DNA of 64,000 bases from Hericium rajendrae. Lineage: Eukaryota; Basidiomycota; Agaricomycetes; Russulales; Hericiaceae. The DNA lies in assembly GCA_033439255.1 (NCBI GenBank), contig CM065885.1:2108001-2172000 (forward strand). The letters are read 5' to 3'. The number at the start of each line of letters is the position of its first letter. Position 1 is the stretch's first letter. The notes beneath the pieces are model-generated. The model ran no database searches, was not told where the DNA came from, and saw nothing but the letters and a program-made list of their open reading frames with translations. The position numbers and the translations under genes were made by a program. Of this stretch, positions 55,662 through 64,000 are shown one piece after another.

Positions 55662-57145
55662 ATGCTTCCGCATAATCTCTGGCTCCTGCTGTCCGCGATC
55701 GTCTTCGCGCCGCCCGTGTATGCCCAATCCTCACAAACCCTCCCGCTCAATCTCCCGCTCCAGTTGTCGGGAAAGAACCTCACATCCGCCTCCCCGCTTG
55801 TCTTCAGCCTACCAGCAAGCAGCTCTCCTTTGTTTCTCTCTGTCGCGCTGTGCGGGACATCAACCAGTACGAATCTACAATTTTTCGTAACAAATAGCAG
55901 CGATGTGCCCGTACCAAGTGCGAGCGACATGGTGAGAGGCGATGTCTGGCAGTTGTCGTTGGGGCCAAAGGGATTCGGGAATTGGTCGGGACTGGTCGCC
56001 TCTGCAGGAGGCAGACTTGCATTATACAATGCAGGTGCCGGGGACAGCATCGAGCTCGGTGCCTCTACTTCAGGTGCATCGTGCCATACTCCATACACCT
56101 CATTTCTCTCATGCGCTGTGCAGCACCACTACATGCGCAATCAGACGATCTGCCATTCCTAGGAGACACCACCTCAAAACAAGCGCTGCTCTTCTCGCCG
56201 CCGTTCGCAGCTCCACCCCAGGTCCAACCGACCTTCCCGAACTACACCCTCCCACCCGCGAACCTGAGTGCACCTTCACCACCCACTACCTACCCCAACT
56301 TCACTCTCCTGCTCGCGCCAACAAGCGAGAATCCCACCGCGCGCCCGCAGACAGCCTGCGCCCTGCGATCATTTGCAGTAGGGACGAACAACGGGCCGAA
56401 CGTGGAAGAGGAGCAGCCCTGGCTGCGTGACGAGGATGGCTGGCGCACAGAATGGCTCGTGGGCGGCCTCACGCCCGCGACGAACTACACCGTCTACGCG
56501 ATCCAGGACGAGACGAAGCTCACCGCGCCGATCCGCATCCTCACGAAATCGGCCTCCTTCGCGTGCCCGCTCCTGCACTCCGTGCCCTTCTGCCCGCGCA
56601 CGGCCTACGCAGCGCCGCTCCCCGCGCCGCCCTTCCCGCTCACCGCCCACACGGGCGCGACGCTCCCCGACGAGTTCACACAGCCGTTCCTGAGCTACCT
56701 CACGAACCTCACGACGTCGCTGCTAACACTCGCCTGCGGGCGCGAGCTCTACTCCCCGCTACAGACCTGCGCGGACTGCCAGCGCGCGTACCGCTCCTGG
56801 CTCTGCTCGACGCAGATCCCGCGCTGCGCGGAGCCGCCGCCGTCGACGGACGCGCAGGTGCAGCCCGCGCAGGTGCCGGTGGAGGCGCAGGCGCCCGCGC
56901 GCAACGGGCTGTTCCCCGCCGCGCCGTTCGCGTACACCGCGCTGCTGCCGTGTCTGGAGACGTGTCATGCTGCGGACCGCGCGTGCCCTAACTTTCTTGG
57001 CTTCCGCTGCCCGCGCGCGGTGTTCGGCGCGAATGCGAGCTATGGCGTTGGTTATCTTGACGCGCCGGATGGGGAGAGTCCGGGCGGTGGGAGCGTGGGT
57101 GGGGCGCAGGATGTCTGGGGCGGCGTGTGGTGTAATGGGAGTTAG
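55662..57145 (+). CDS. MID1: MID1-type stretch-activated calcium channel subunit
   Basis: Two exons (55662-56073 and 56124-57145) with a 50-nt intron join in phase to 477 aa. MID1 pairs with the CCH1 pore protein in the plasma membrane high-affinity calcium uptake system. Seen here: signal peptide MLPHNLWLLLSAIVFAPPVY, many N-x-S/T sites, then the cysteine-rich C-terminal domain (FLSYLTNLTTSLLTLACGRE, YSPLQTCADCQRAYRSWLC, PFAYTALLPCLETCHAADRA, CPNFLGFRCPRAVFGANASY, GVGYLD). Cysteine spacing matches the family. It is somewhat shorter than the yeast protein. It sits alone between the arms of an inverted duplication; the 3' half is very GC-rich. A whole gene. Confidence 0.9.
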
Positions 57146-58854
57146 ATATTTAGCTGGGTGTTTGGGTATTTGGGCGGAGGGACGCGTTCACTGCTCATAA
57201 AAGGATACTTTGGATTCCGAGGCGAGTGAATGTGCGTGCTTTTGTGCGGTGTTGATGGCGCTTACTGACCGGTCTTCGTAGGTGTCGGGATGAACACATG
57301 TTTCTATTGTATATACCCATGATATCAAACTCGGGCGTGCAGATCTCAGCAGTTCCCGGCGGCACGTACCCCTAATGACGTGTGACACTTTCTTTTGTCT
57401 CTGTCCATGTGACGTTCAGTGATCAGTGACAGCACCGCAGTTAACTTCATCGCACGAGAAATGGGCTTCTATATTCTGCAGTGGACAGCAAGTAGGTCCA
57501 TCTGCTCCTGCTCAAGGGCAATCCAGACTGTCCCCCAGCTTTCAGACTTCATGTCTTAGTCAAGAGTGCCACCCACCGAGGTCCATGCGCCCTCGAAATG
57601 CCTCGTGTTCCGAGTGACAAGTGGCAAGTGGCAAGTGGCACTCTATCTCTAATCAGGAACATGTGCTCAGTGGCAAATCAGCTAGGCATGGGCTACGACG
57701 CCAGAGGTAGAGTGCCATTTGGGACACGAGGCATATAGAGGAGGCATGGGCTACGACGCCAGAAGTGCCACACGCTCCTGGGCTATATATTGTCGGGCGA
57801 CGCCTGCCTGTCAATGCGTCAACCTTCCCCACGAATCAACTCCTCGACCTTGAACGCATTGCTCAATCTCCGTGATCATCTACTCCCAATCATGGTCCCG
57901 CACACCTTATCCCACTATTTCGCGAATGATGCGCCTGTCGATTTTGCCTTCTGCGCCCGAGGCCTAATCCCATGCGTGGTGCTCGACGCATGTGCAGCTC
58001 GCAAAGCCCCTCGTTCGAAATCTGCGAACGAAGAGGACACACATTCTGCAACTTCACGATCATCTTCTCGTCGGGGCGAGTGGCTACGCTCACCGCCGGG
58101 AGAGGGCGAGAGGCTCGGTAAGCTCTATCCCATTACCAGATGCCCCCGTCTCTGAACGGTACTTCGCAGAGCCCTCGGAATTCCAATCGCAGCCGGGAGC
58201 GAAGCGGTCCCGACGGCGCAACTCCAAGAAACGCGTGCGCCACGACCCGATGCGCGGCAATCGACACGGGCAGCCGGGGTACAGCCCCGCATTGAGCAAT
58301 ACGAGCGCTCTTACTTCTGGAGATATCGAAGGATGGGTGTTGAGTGTGTCTGCCGTTACCGGTGCAGCGCCATAGAGTCCATGTAGATTCTGAAGGCGGC
58401 GCGAGGGTGTTCACTGTTGGCGACGCGTTGAGTAAATGTTGGGGCTGCGAACGCCGTCTGGTTATCTGGTTTTCTGGTGTTTCTTCCAGCCGAGTCAGCA
58501 CGGACTGTATCTGTATCTGGGCCTGAGGACGTTATCCTATTATTCACTTCGTCTTCATTCGGTGCAGGAAGAGCGCTGAATTGGGCCTTCTTGACGTTTA
58601 ATATGATTATTTTTTATTTTCTTCTCTGTAACGTTATGATCTCGACTCTACGTTTCAAACCTAGACTTGAACCACTCCATCGTGCTCTCTCCTCCCGTCT
58701 CCTCCGATTGCGGTCCTACCAATGGAAGGCTGGGAGAAGCGGGCACAGGCGACAGACAATGCGACTTGAGCGATGGGCCGCCTCTTATCGATACCTTTGA
58801 TGCGCCGCACTACCGTCTACGCCGATCATATCGTGAGTGATTCGTTCTTGTCTT
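57146..58854. repeat. Spacer with short direct repeats and small open frames
   Basis: GTGGCAA-type 8-base units repeat at about 57617-57643, and the block GCATGGGCTACGACGCCAGA occurs twice (57686 and 57745). A TATATATTG sequence at 57784 is followed by an open frame of 121 codons (57790-58155) and an overlapping basic frame of 127 codons (57992-58375, with KRSRRRNSKKR). They might be spliced together, but no convincing junction is seen. I list no gene here. Confidence 0.4.
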
Positions 58855-59231
58855 TCTTTCCGAGAAGTGAGAGCTATCTGGAACTTTCTCTAATACTGTA
58901 AATTGGCTCATGACGGCAGGTATATATTTCGAGGCATGGTTTATTTCTATGGCTCGAGGGACCACTCACAACCCGCTCTTGCTTGAGAATAGCAGGGTCG
59001 CACAAAATGGCAATCTCTACTCCTTTCGCTTCACTGAACAATGACTTTGTGGTTCAAGATCGCGGGGCTCAGGCTAGCTTGGGTCGAGTCAATGCCTTGA
59101 CAGCGTGAGGCGGTTGCCCCGTCCACGCTTTGTTGTGGTGATCTTGTCGACAATAACCAGTCTATAAGAATGCCGCATCCGTTCTGCTTCTCGATGCCAA
59201 CTCTCGCTCTCCCGCACTTACCTCTCTGCTA

Positions 59232-59821
59232 CCCATACCAATATTCCTGCTCAACGCAACACCAAACAGCCCCTTCTCAAAGAGCAGCGCAAAACGAAGC
59301 CCGAGGCTCCTATCCCTGCGAAGAACGTCAGCGAGCCCATCGTCGGTGTCCGGCCTCCCATCCCGCCAACGCTTCTCAATCTGACCGAACTCAACGATCA
59401 CAACGGCCCTCCGGGGCCCGCCGATCTGCACAGGCAAAACGAACTCAGGCGGCTTTCTCCAAAATGTGCGTGCATCTCTGACAGCCTTCAGCAGCCATGA
59501 GGAGCTTACCCCGTCTCGTCTGCAGCCAAACACAGGCTGGCAGTCCCTGAGCACTCTCAGGGCAAGGCCGAAAACGGCAGGCCGTCCAACGAGGAGCTGC
59601 CGTTGTCCGGCATGCCCGAGATAAGTCAGAAGACCAAGGAGCAACTGGGCGCCGAGCATGCGCATAATGTCAACGAGCGGGGACCTTCAGCGAAGGTGGG
59701 TGGGACGTGGAAAGATCAAGGAAAGCATCTGGTGCCCAGCGTGCGGGCCTCCAGCGTATCGCGCAGCACCGAGTCTGTGCCTGCGGTGTTGCACAAGGCA
59801 CGCGGGTCGCCTCTGGTTTGA
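59232..59821 (+). pseudogene. Small basic protein gene, right arm copy (decayed)
   Basis: Homologous to 54554-53985. The start codon is replaced (ATG to ATT, before PAQRNTKQPLLKEQRKTKPE). The first exon remains open to LRRLSPK at the donor GTGCGT near 59466, and the second exon (from about 59524) reads KHRLAVPEHSQGKAENGRPS ... SPLV with stop at 59821. The alternative cysteine-rich frame is also kept (SIWCPACGPPAYRAAPSLCL ... CVNCARIV). Loss of the start suggests an inactive copy, unless transcription starts elsewhere. Confidence 0.45.
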
Positions 59822-60350
59822 GTGCTCCGGAGCCCGCGGCGCGGTTTGTGTGAACTGTGCACGAATCGTGCGGTGTGCTATCAGAAAGTTATTTAGTTTT
59901 GATCCAACATACGCTGCTCCTCGTTGAATATGTAGCATAGCTTGTACATTTTGCATTAACCGCGCACAGGTGTCCAAGTGTAAATTTCGTGAGTAAGACT
60001 CGCTTTTTAGATAAAGTAGAGCTGTGGAAGGAAATTTGCACCATTCAAGCTTGCATATAACCATTGCATCTATTCCAATCCTTCCTGAAGTTCTAACCCT
60101 ACCGGAGCCAGCTTCCCGACTGCAGAGAAGACATTCAAGCTGCGTAACGACTTCAGGATCGTCTGTCTGATGTCTCCTTCGGACCGCGTTGCGAACCATC
60201 AATGGGCTGGGATTGGGAGTCACTGGCGTGGATAACAAATTGAGGCACAGGAATGATGAAGGATACCACAATTATCTGACCATAGAAGCCAAATGCATAA
60301 ATCTCGGATATGGGCGACTGCATAGATGGTCATGGTGACCAGTCGGACGC

Positions 60351-61548
60351 CTACTCAATGTTGTCGGGGGCATCATAGAGCAACCTGAGGGTCTCGCCAC
60401 ACTTGCCAGGTCTGTCCACATCACGGTACCACGACTTGAACATTTCGCCTTCCGCCGGGATGCTGACACCATCTGTTTGTGGCAGCTCAGGACAACGCTT
60501 CAGCGGATGGAGTATCTTCAGCAGGCGCATCAACACGATGCGTCTCCCCGCATGTTGCGGGAGGGTGGAGCGCTCCAAGCGGCACAGCGCCGACCCCCCT
60601 AAGGAAAGCGAGCATGAGTGCTGCCCGTCAAACGCGGAGGACAGAGGCCATACCTTCGTAGACCACAGACTCTCGGGACATGAGCGGCCCGCTTGTCTTG
60701 TACGCCCGGTCCTGACCAGCGACGTGCATGACAACATGCAGCTCTTTCTTGTTGAACTCCATTGTGAATGGGTGGCGAAGGGTGTTCATGACACGCTTTC
60801 GGCGTTTACCGACTCCCGAGCGCGCCTGTAGCTGCACGAGGAGCGCGTCGTCGACCAGCCCGTCGCGCAGCAGCATCGCGCACAGCGCGGGATACTTCGA
60901 CGTGGCGTTCGCGAGCAGGATGCTCCAGATGTACCCGCTACCATACGTGAGATCATGTCCGGAGGCAAAGCTACGTGTGGGGTCGCGGTCCTGCGTAACG
61001 CGGAAGCGGATCTGCGACTGCAGCGGATTCTGTGTCTCCTCATAGAAGTAGAGGAACCCGCGCGTGTCCTGCGGAAAGCGCAGGTGATCCGCACGCTTGT
61101 TGGAATAATAGTAGACTTTCAGGAGGCTCTGTTTCGGGGATTTGGGGAAAGCGGCATCGTAGACGCGGAAATTCCTGAAGCCGGAGACGTCCATGAAGCA
61201 GCTGGAGTCGAGTCGTGCAGGGTCAAGCGTCGTGATAAGATGTCGCGTCCATTTACCCCTTCGCTTGCTTAATGCCAATTCGTCGGGTCCGACTGTTCCA
61301 GCGTTTGGTGGATCCTGAGGTGGAGAAAAGGCAACAGGACGTTCGGCAGGCCGCGATCCTTGTTTGGTGGTGGGAGGTAAGTCTGAGTTGATATGGCACG
61401 ACTTCGTAGTAGACGCTTGAGATGTGGAGATTAAGCGACTGTTACTTGTAAACCAAAATTTTTGCGATCCAATTCTGCATCGATTTGAAGTTGATTTGCT
61501 AGAAAGCAGGCCTGACAGCCACTGAACTCGTCTAAATGATGGCCTCAT
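60351..61548 (-). CDS. Cassette protein B8 (unknown function, paralogue family)
   Basis: Exons 61548-60654 and 60598-60351 with a 55-nt intron (GTATGG...TCCTTAG) encode 380 aa from MRPSFRRVQWLSG. Motifs: basic N terminus, LITTLDPARLDSSCFMD, GFLYFYEETQNPLQSQIRFR, SGHDLTYGSGY, LRDGLVDDALLVQLQA and MNTLRHPFTMEF, then GSALCRLER, WYRDVDRPGK and LRLLYDAPDNIE, where it stops about ten codons earlier than most copies. It is the inverted-duplicate partner of B7 but without the 75-bp internal repeat. It is divergent from B9, sharing a 540-bp upstream region. No S or T partner. Confidence 0.77.
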
Positions 61549-61755
61549 ATAGCGTTTTACGCGGCGGCTCGCGCTATGTTTAAATTTGTTCAGACACACT
61601 ATGGTAAAGAAGGAATGGAATGTACCTGGACGTCGAAGGCTGCTACTCAGCGAGACAGACAGAGACGGATTGGTGCGTTGAATGTCGATGTCAAGGGCGT
61701 CCGACACTGAAAGACAATTATTGTATTGAGGAGAGTTCAAGTTCATATACATATT

Positions 61756-61790
61756 AGACGCCCGCCCTGCATCATGCGTCTTACGTCAGT
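61756..61790. promoter_or_regulatory. Conserved inverted-repeat element between B8 and B9
   Basis: AGACGCCCGCCCTGCATCAT then GCGTCTTACGTCAGT: perfect AGACGC and GCGTCT arms. Here the element lies between two divergent B genes rather than between T and B, so one copy may serve both. Confidence 0.6.
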
Positions 61791-62090
61791 ACTTCGACTT
61801 CAACTAACTTCATTTACTTACTCCAGAGTATACGTCGATCCTGAGGCCTTGAGGCACGAAGGTTGAGTCAAGTATCTAGTCTGCCTCTGGGAGACTACCG
61901 CAGACGTCAGAACGATTGTCTTCACTGCGGCTCTTCAGTGTCGGACACCTTCGACAAGGTTATCCAACTCGTCGCGAGTCCGTCTGCGTCTCGCTGCGTA
62001 GCCACATCTGACGTCGAGGTACGTTCAACTCTTTCTTTACCATAGTGAGTCTAAATGAATTTATCATAGCAGTGCCGAGTATTCCATTCT

Positions 62091-63367
62091 ATGAGGCCAT
62101 CATCTATACGAGCTCAGTGGCCCAGAGGCCTGCTTTCTATCACTTCAAATTCAAAGCGATGCAGGATTGGGCCGCAAAAGCTTTGGCTCACAAGTAGCAG
62201 TCATTCAAACTCCACACCTTATACTCAAGCTTCTACGAATTCGCGCGATGTCAATGCAGTATTGCGTCCGACCATCAGACAAGGATCACAGCCTGCCGCA
62301 CGTCCTGCAGCCTCTTCCCTACCTAATGGAACAGGCGCACCTACCGAGTCGACTCCAAAAAGGCGAAGAAAAGGATTACGACGACGTTGCACAATAACGC
62401 TCGATCCTGCGCGACTCAATTTCAGCTGCTTTCTGGACGTCTCTGGCATCAAATATCTCCGCATCTACGATTCCGCTGCTCCCGAATCCCGGAGCTTGCT
62501 GGACATGACATACACTTCTAGCAGGGGCGGTGTGCAACTTGTGCACGATCCCTTTCCGCCGGACACACGCGGCTTTCTCTACTTCCATGCGGACGCGCAT
62601 AATCCGCTGCAGTCGCAGATCTGCTTTCGGGTTACGCGAGACCACGACGCCGCACGGAGCTTCAGTTGCGGGCAGGACCTCACGTACGGCAGCGGCTACA
62701 CCTGGCACATCCCGCTCGTGAATGCCGCGAAGAGTCCCACGTTGTGCGAAATGCTCCTGCGCGATGGACTTATCGACGACGCCCTCCATGCGCAGCTGCA
62801 GGCGCATCCGCCATCCGCCACGGGCTCCCATCGCACAATGCGCCTCAAGCGCGCCATGAGCGTGCTCGACCAGCCGTTCATACTCGACTTCGCAAAGTGG
62901 ACATTGTATCTTGTCGTGCATGTCGCGGGGCGGGACCTGCGATACGATACAGGCGGGCCGTTGACATACCGCACGGGGAAAGGCAAGTACCTGGTTTATG
63001 AAGGTGAGATCTCGATGTTGCATGTCCCGCGGGCAGTGCTCATGCTCGTTCTCCTGCAGCGGGGTCGGCGCTATGCCGCTTGGAGCGCTCGAACCTCCCG
63101 CAACATGCGGGCCGACGCGTCGTGGTGATGCGCCTGCTGAAGATCGTGCGACCTCCGAAGCTTCATCCCGATCTGCCGCCGACGTGTAATGTGAGCATAC
63201 CGGAGGAAGGCAAGCTCTTCAAGTTTGGTGAACGCGTATGGTACCGTGATGTGGATAAACCTGGGAAGGGCGCAGAGATCTTACGATTGCTCTATGATGT
63301 CCCCAACGATGGTGAGCCGGCGTCCAGCAGGCTGTCGTGGCCTGCCATGCAGTCGGCCGCATCCTAG
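62091..63367 (+). CDS. Cassette protein B9 (unknown function, paralogue family)
   Basis: Exons 62091-63003 and 63060-63367 with a 56-nt intron (GTGAGA...CCTGCAG) encode 406 aa. Starts MRPSSIRAQWPRG. Core: TLDPARLNFSCFLD, GFLYFHADAHNPLQSQICFR, SCGQDLTYGSGY (other copies have SGHD), LRDGLIDDALHAQLQA, VLDQPFILDF and KYLVYE, then GRRYAAW replaced in the spliced frame by GSALCRLER-type sequence, VWYRDVDKPGK and ILRLLYDVPNDGE, with a C-terminal extension of about ten residues. Its core is closest to B4, but its 3' flank resembles those of B7 and B8. No S or T partner follows. Confidence 0.75.
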
Positions 63368-63649
63368 ATTTGTGGATCTGGCTTTCATAGTCAGCTAAAT
63401 GTGATATCCTTCCTCGTTCTATGCGACAATTCGCTAATCCGGGTCGGTAACTACCATCACCAGCCCGTGAAAGGCTCCAATGCGTGCCACAGCTTCGCGC
63501 CCCAAGCATAAGAACTTACCTTGGATCGCGTACTATCCCGAGCCGAAATTAGCAAGGCTATCATGGCGAAAAGCAGTCACTAATTTGCCGCATGAGATGC
63601 CTTCTGTCAAAACAGTGACATTAAAGATACGAATGAAGGATAACAACAA
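63368..63649. other. Intergenic between B9 and the NOC1-like gene
   Basis: Convergent 3' ends. The first ~60 bases match the B7/B8 3' flank; nothing else is recognised. Confidence 0.45.
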
Positions 63650-64000
63650 CTAGATAATGTCTTCCACCCCGTCGTCGATCATCTTCGCATAATCCTCATA
63701 GCTTGCAAACGTTGGGAGGGACCTTAACTTCTTCCTCTTGTCCTTCTCGCCGTCGTCCTTGCCACGCTTCCTCTTTGTTGCTGTCTCGCTTCCGAACCCT
63801 GTCCATTCTTCAGCTTCTGCATTACTGGCGTCCTCTTCGAAGTCGATGAGACCGTCAGGCGCGTCTGCATCTAGATCGATGAGGTCCTCGGCATCGGACG
63901 CTTCGACGAGTGAGAAATCGTCGGCGTCCGCGTCCGCACCATCAGCATCCTTTTCTTCGTCCTCGTCGTCTTCGGGCTCGCCTTTAGCATCCAGTTCCGG
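63650..64000 (-). CDS. C-terminal end of a NOC1/MAK21-like ribosome biogenesis factor (partial)
   Basis: A continuous minus-strand frame of 116 codons runs in from the window edge to a TAG at 63652-63650. It is strongly acidic (PEDDEDEEKDADGADADADD, LIDLDADAPDGLIDFEED), then has a basic block (KRKRGKDDGEKDKRKK) and LRSLPTFASYEDYAKMIDDG. An acidic tract, a Lys/Arg tract and a (K/R)LxxLPTFAS-x-(D/E)DYAK ending is the C-terminal pattern I know from NOC1/MAK21/CEBPZ proteins, which act in the nucleolus in 60S subunit assembly. Only the tail is visible, so the core CBF domain cannot be checked. No initiator is in the window. Confidence 0.7.
   Translation of the reverse strand, partial: PELDAKGEPEDDEDEEKDADGADADADDFSLVEASDAEDLIDLDADAPDGLIDFEEDASNAEAEEWTGFGSETATKRKRGKDDGEKDKRKKLRSLPTFASYEDYAKMIDDGVEDII

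Larger units (their letters stand above)
58855..61550 (-). repeat. Right arm of large inverted duplication
   Basis: Reverse copy of 52150-54960: B8, its 3' flank, the decayed basic-protein gene and the GGTCCCTCGAGCCA landmark (58955). With the left arm it forms a palindrome of about 2.7-2.8 kb arms around a 3.9 kb spacer holding MID1. Confidence 0.75.

Noticed and set aside
56452-56991. Alternative 179-codon frame in the MID1 exon
   Set aside because: Arg/Ala/Pro-rich shadow of the GC-rich MID1 coding strand.
23352-63367. Reading the B/S/T cassette as a transposon
   Set aside because: No transposase, terminal inverted repeats or target duplications were found around the cassettes; the fixed order and inverted clusters fit gene-family amplification better, though mobility is not excluded.

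Overview
The window looks like nuclear DNA of a mushroom-forming basidiomycete (Agaricomycetes, perhaps Polyporales). Evidence: many 50-60 nt GT-AG introns, a PhoD-type phosphatase split into many short exons, a fungal MID1 channel subunit, a DUF6534-like membrane protein and a Helitron. The assignment is an inference; there is no rRNA or other marker gene. No tRNA, rRNA or CRISPR array was seen.

Layout. Bases 1-9,700 are repeat-rich and gene-poor: scattered copies of a 23-base motif on both strands, units carrying hairpins, degenerate tandem repeats and a 0.93 kb tandem duplication. One small spliced gene lies at 4.3-5.0 kb. A divergent casein kinase 1 gene follows (9.8-11.7 kb); its second intron is swollen by two abutting inverted-repeat elements. 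A Helitron with an intact four-exon Rep/helicase gene, plus a possible OB-fold-like partner gene, fills 12.6-18 kb. PhoD phosphatase is at 19.9-23.1 kb. The middle holds an alpha/beta hydrolase, a membrane-protein gene, an RS-rich protein with a cysteine-rich N terminus, and a Prx5-type peroxiredoxin. MID1 lies at 55.7-57.1 kb inside a large inverted duplication. The right edge carries the end of a gene resembling ribosome-biogenesis factor NOC1/MAK21.

The most striking content is a repeated three-part cassette. Part B is a spliced gene of about 380-413 codons, present nine times (B1-B9). Part S is a small spliced gene for a ~155 aa protein ending in a CCHC zinc-finger-like knuckle; there are five cassette copies plus one solitary relative. 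Part T is a degenerate spliced unit on the same strand as S, with five copies. B and S converge tail to tail; T and the next B diverge head to head across a shared upstream region holding a conserved inverted repeat (AGACGC...GCGTCT). Cassettes at 23-32 kb are mirror images of those at 43-53 kb. Eight B copies keep a full spliced frame, whereas T and most S copies are decaying. I do not recognise a function for B, S or T; their arrangement and selective retention are the best candidate here for an undescribed system.
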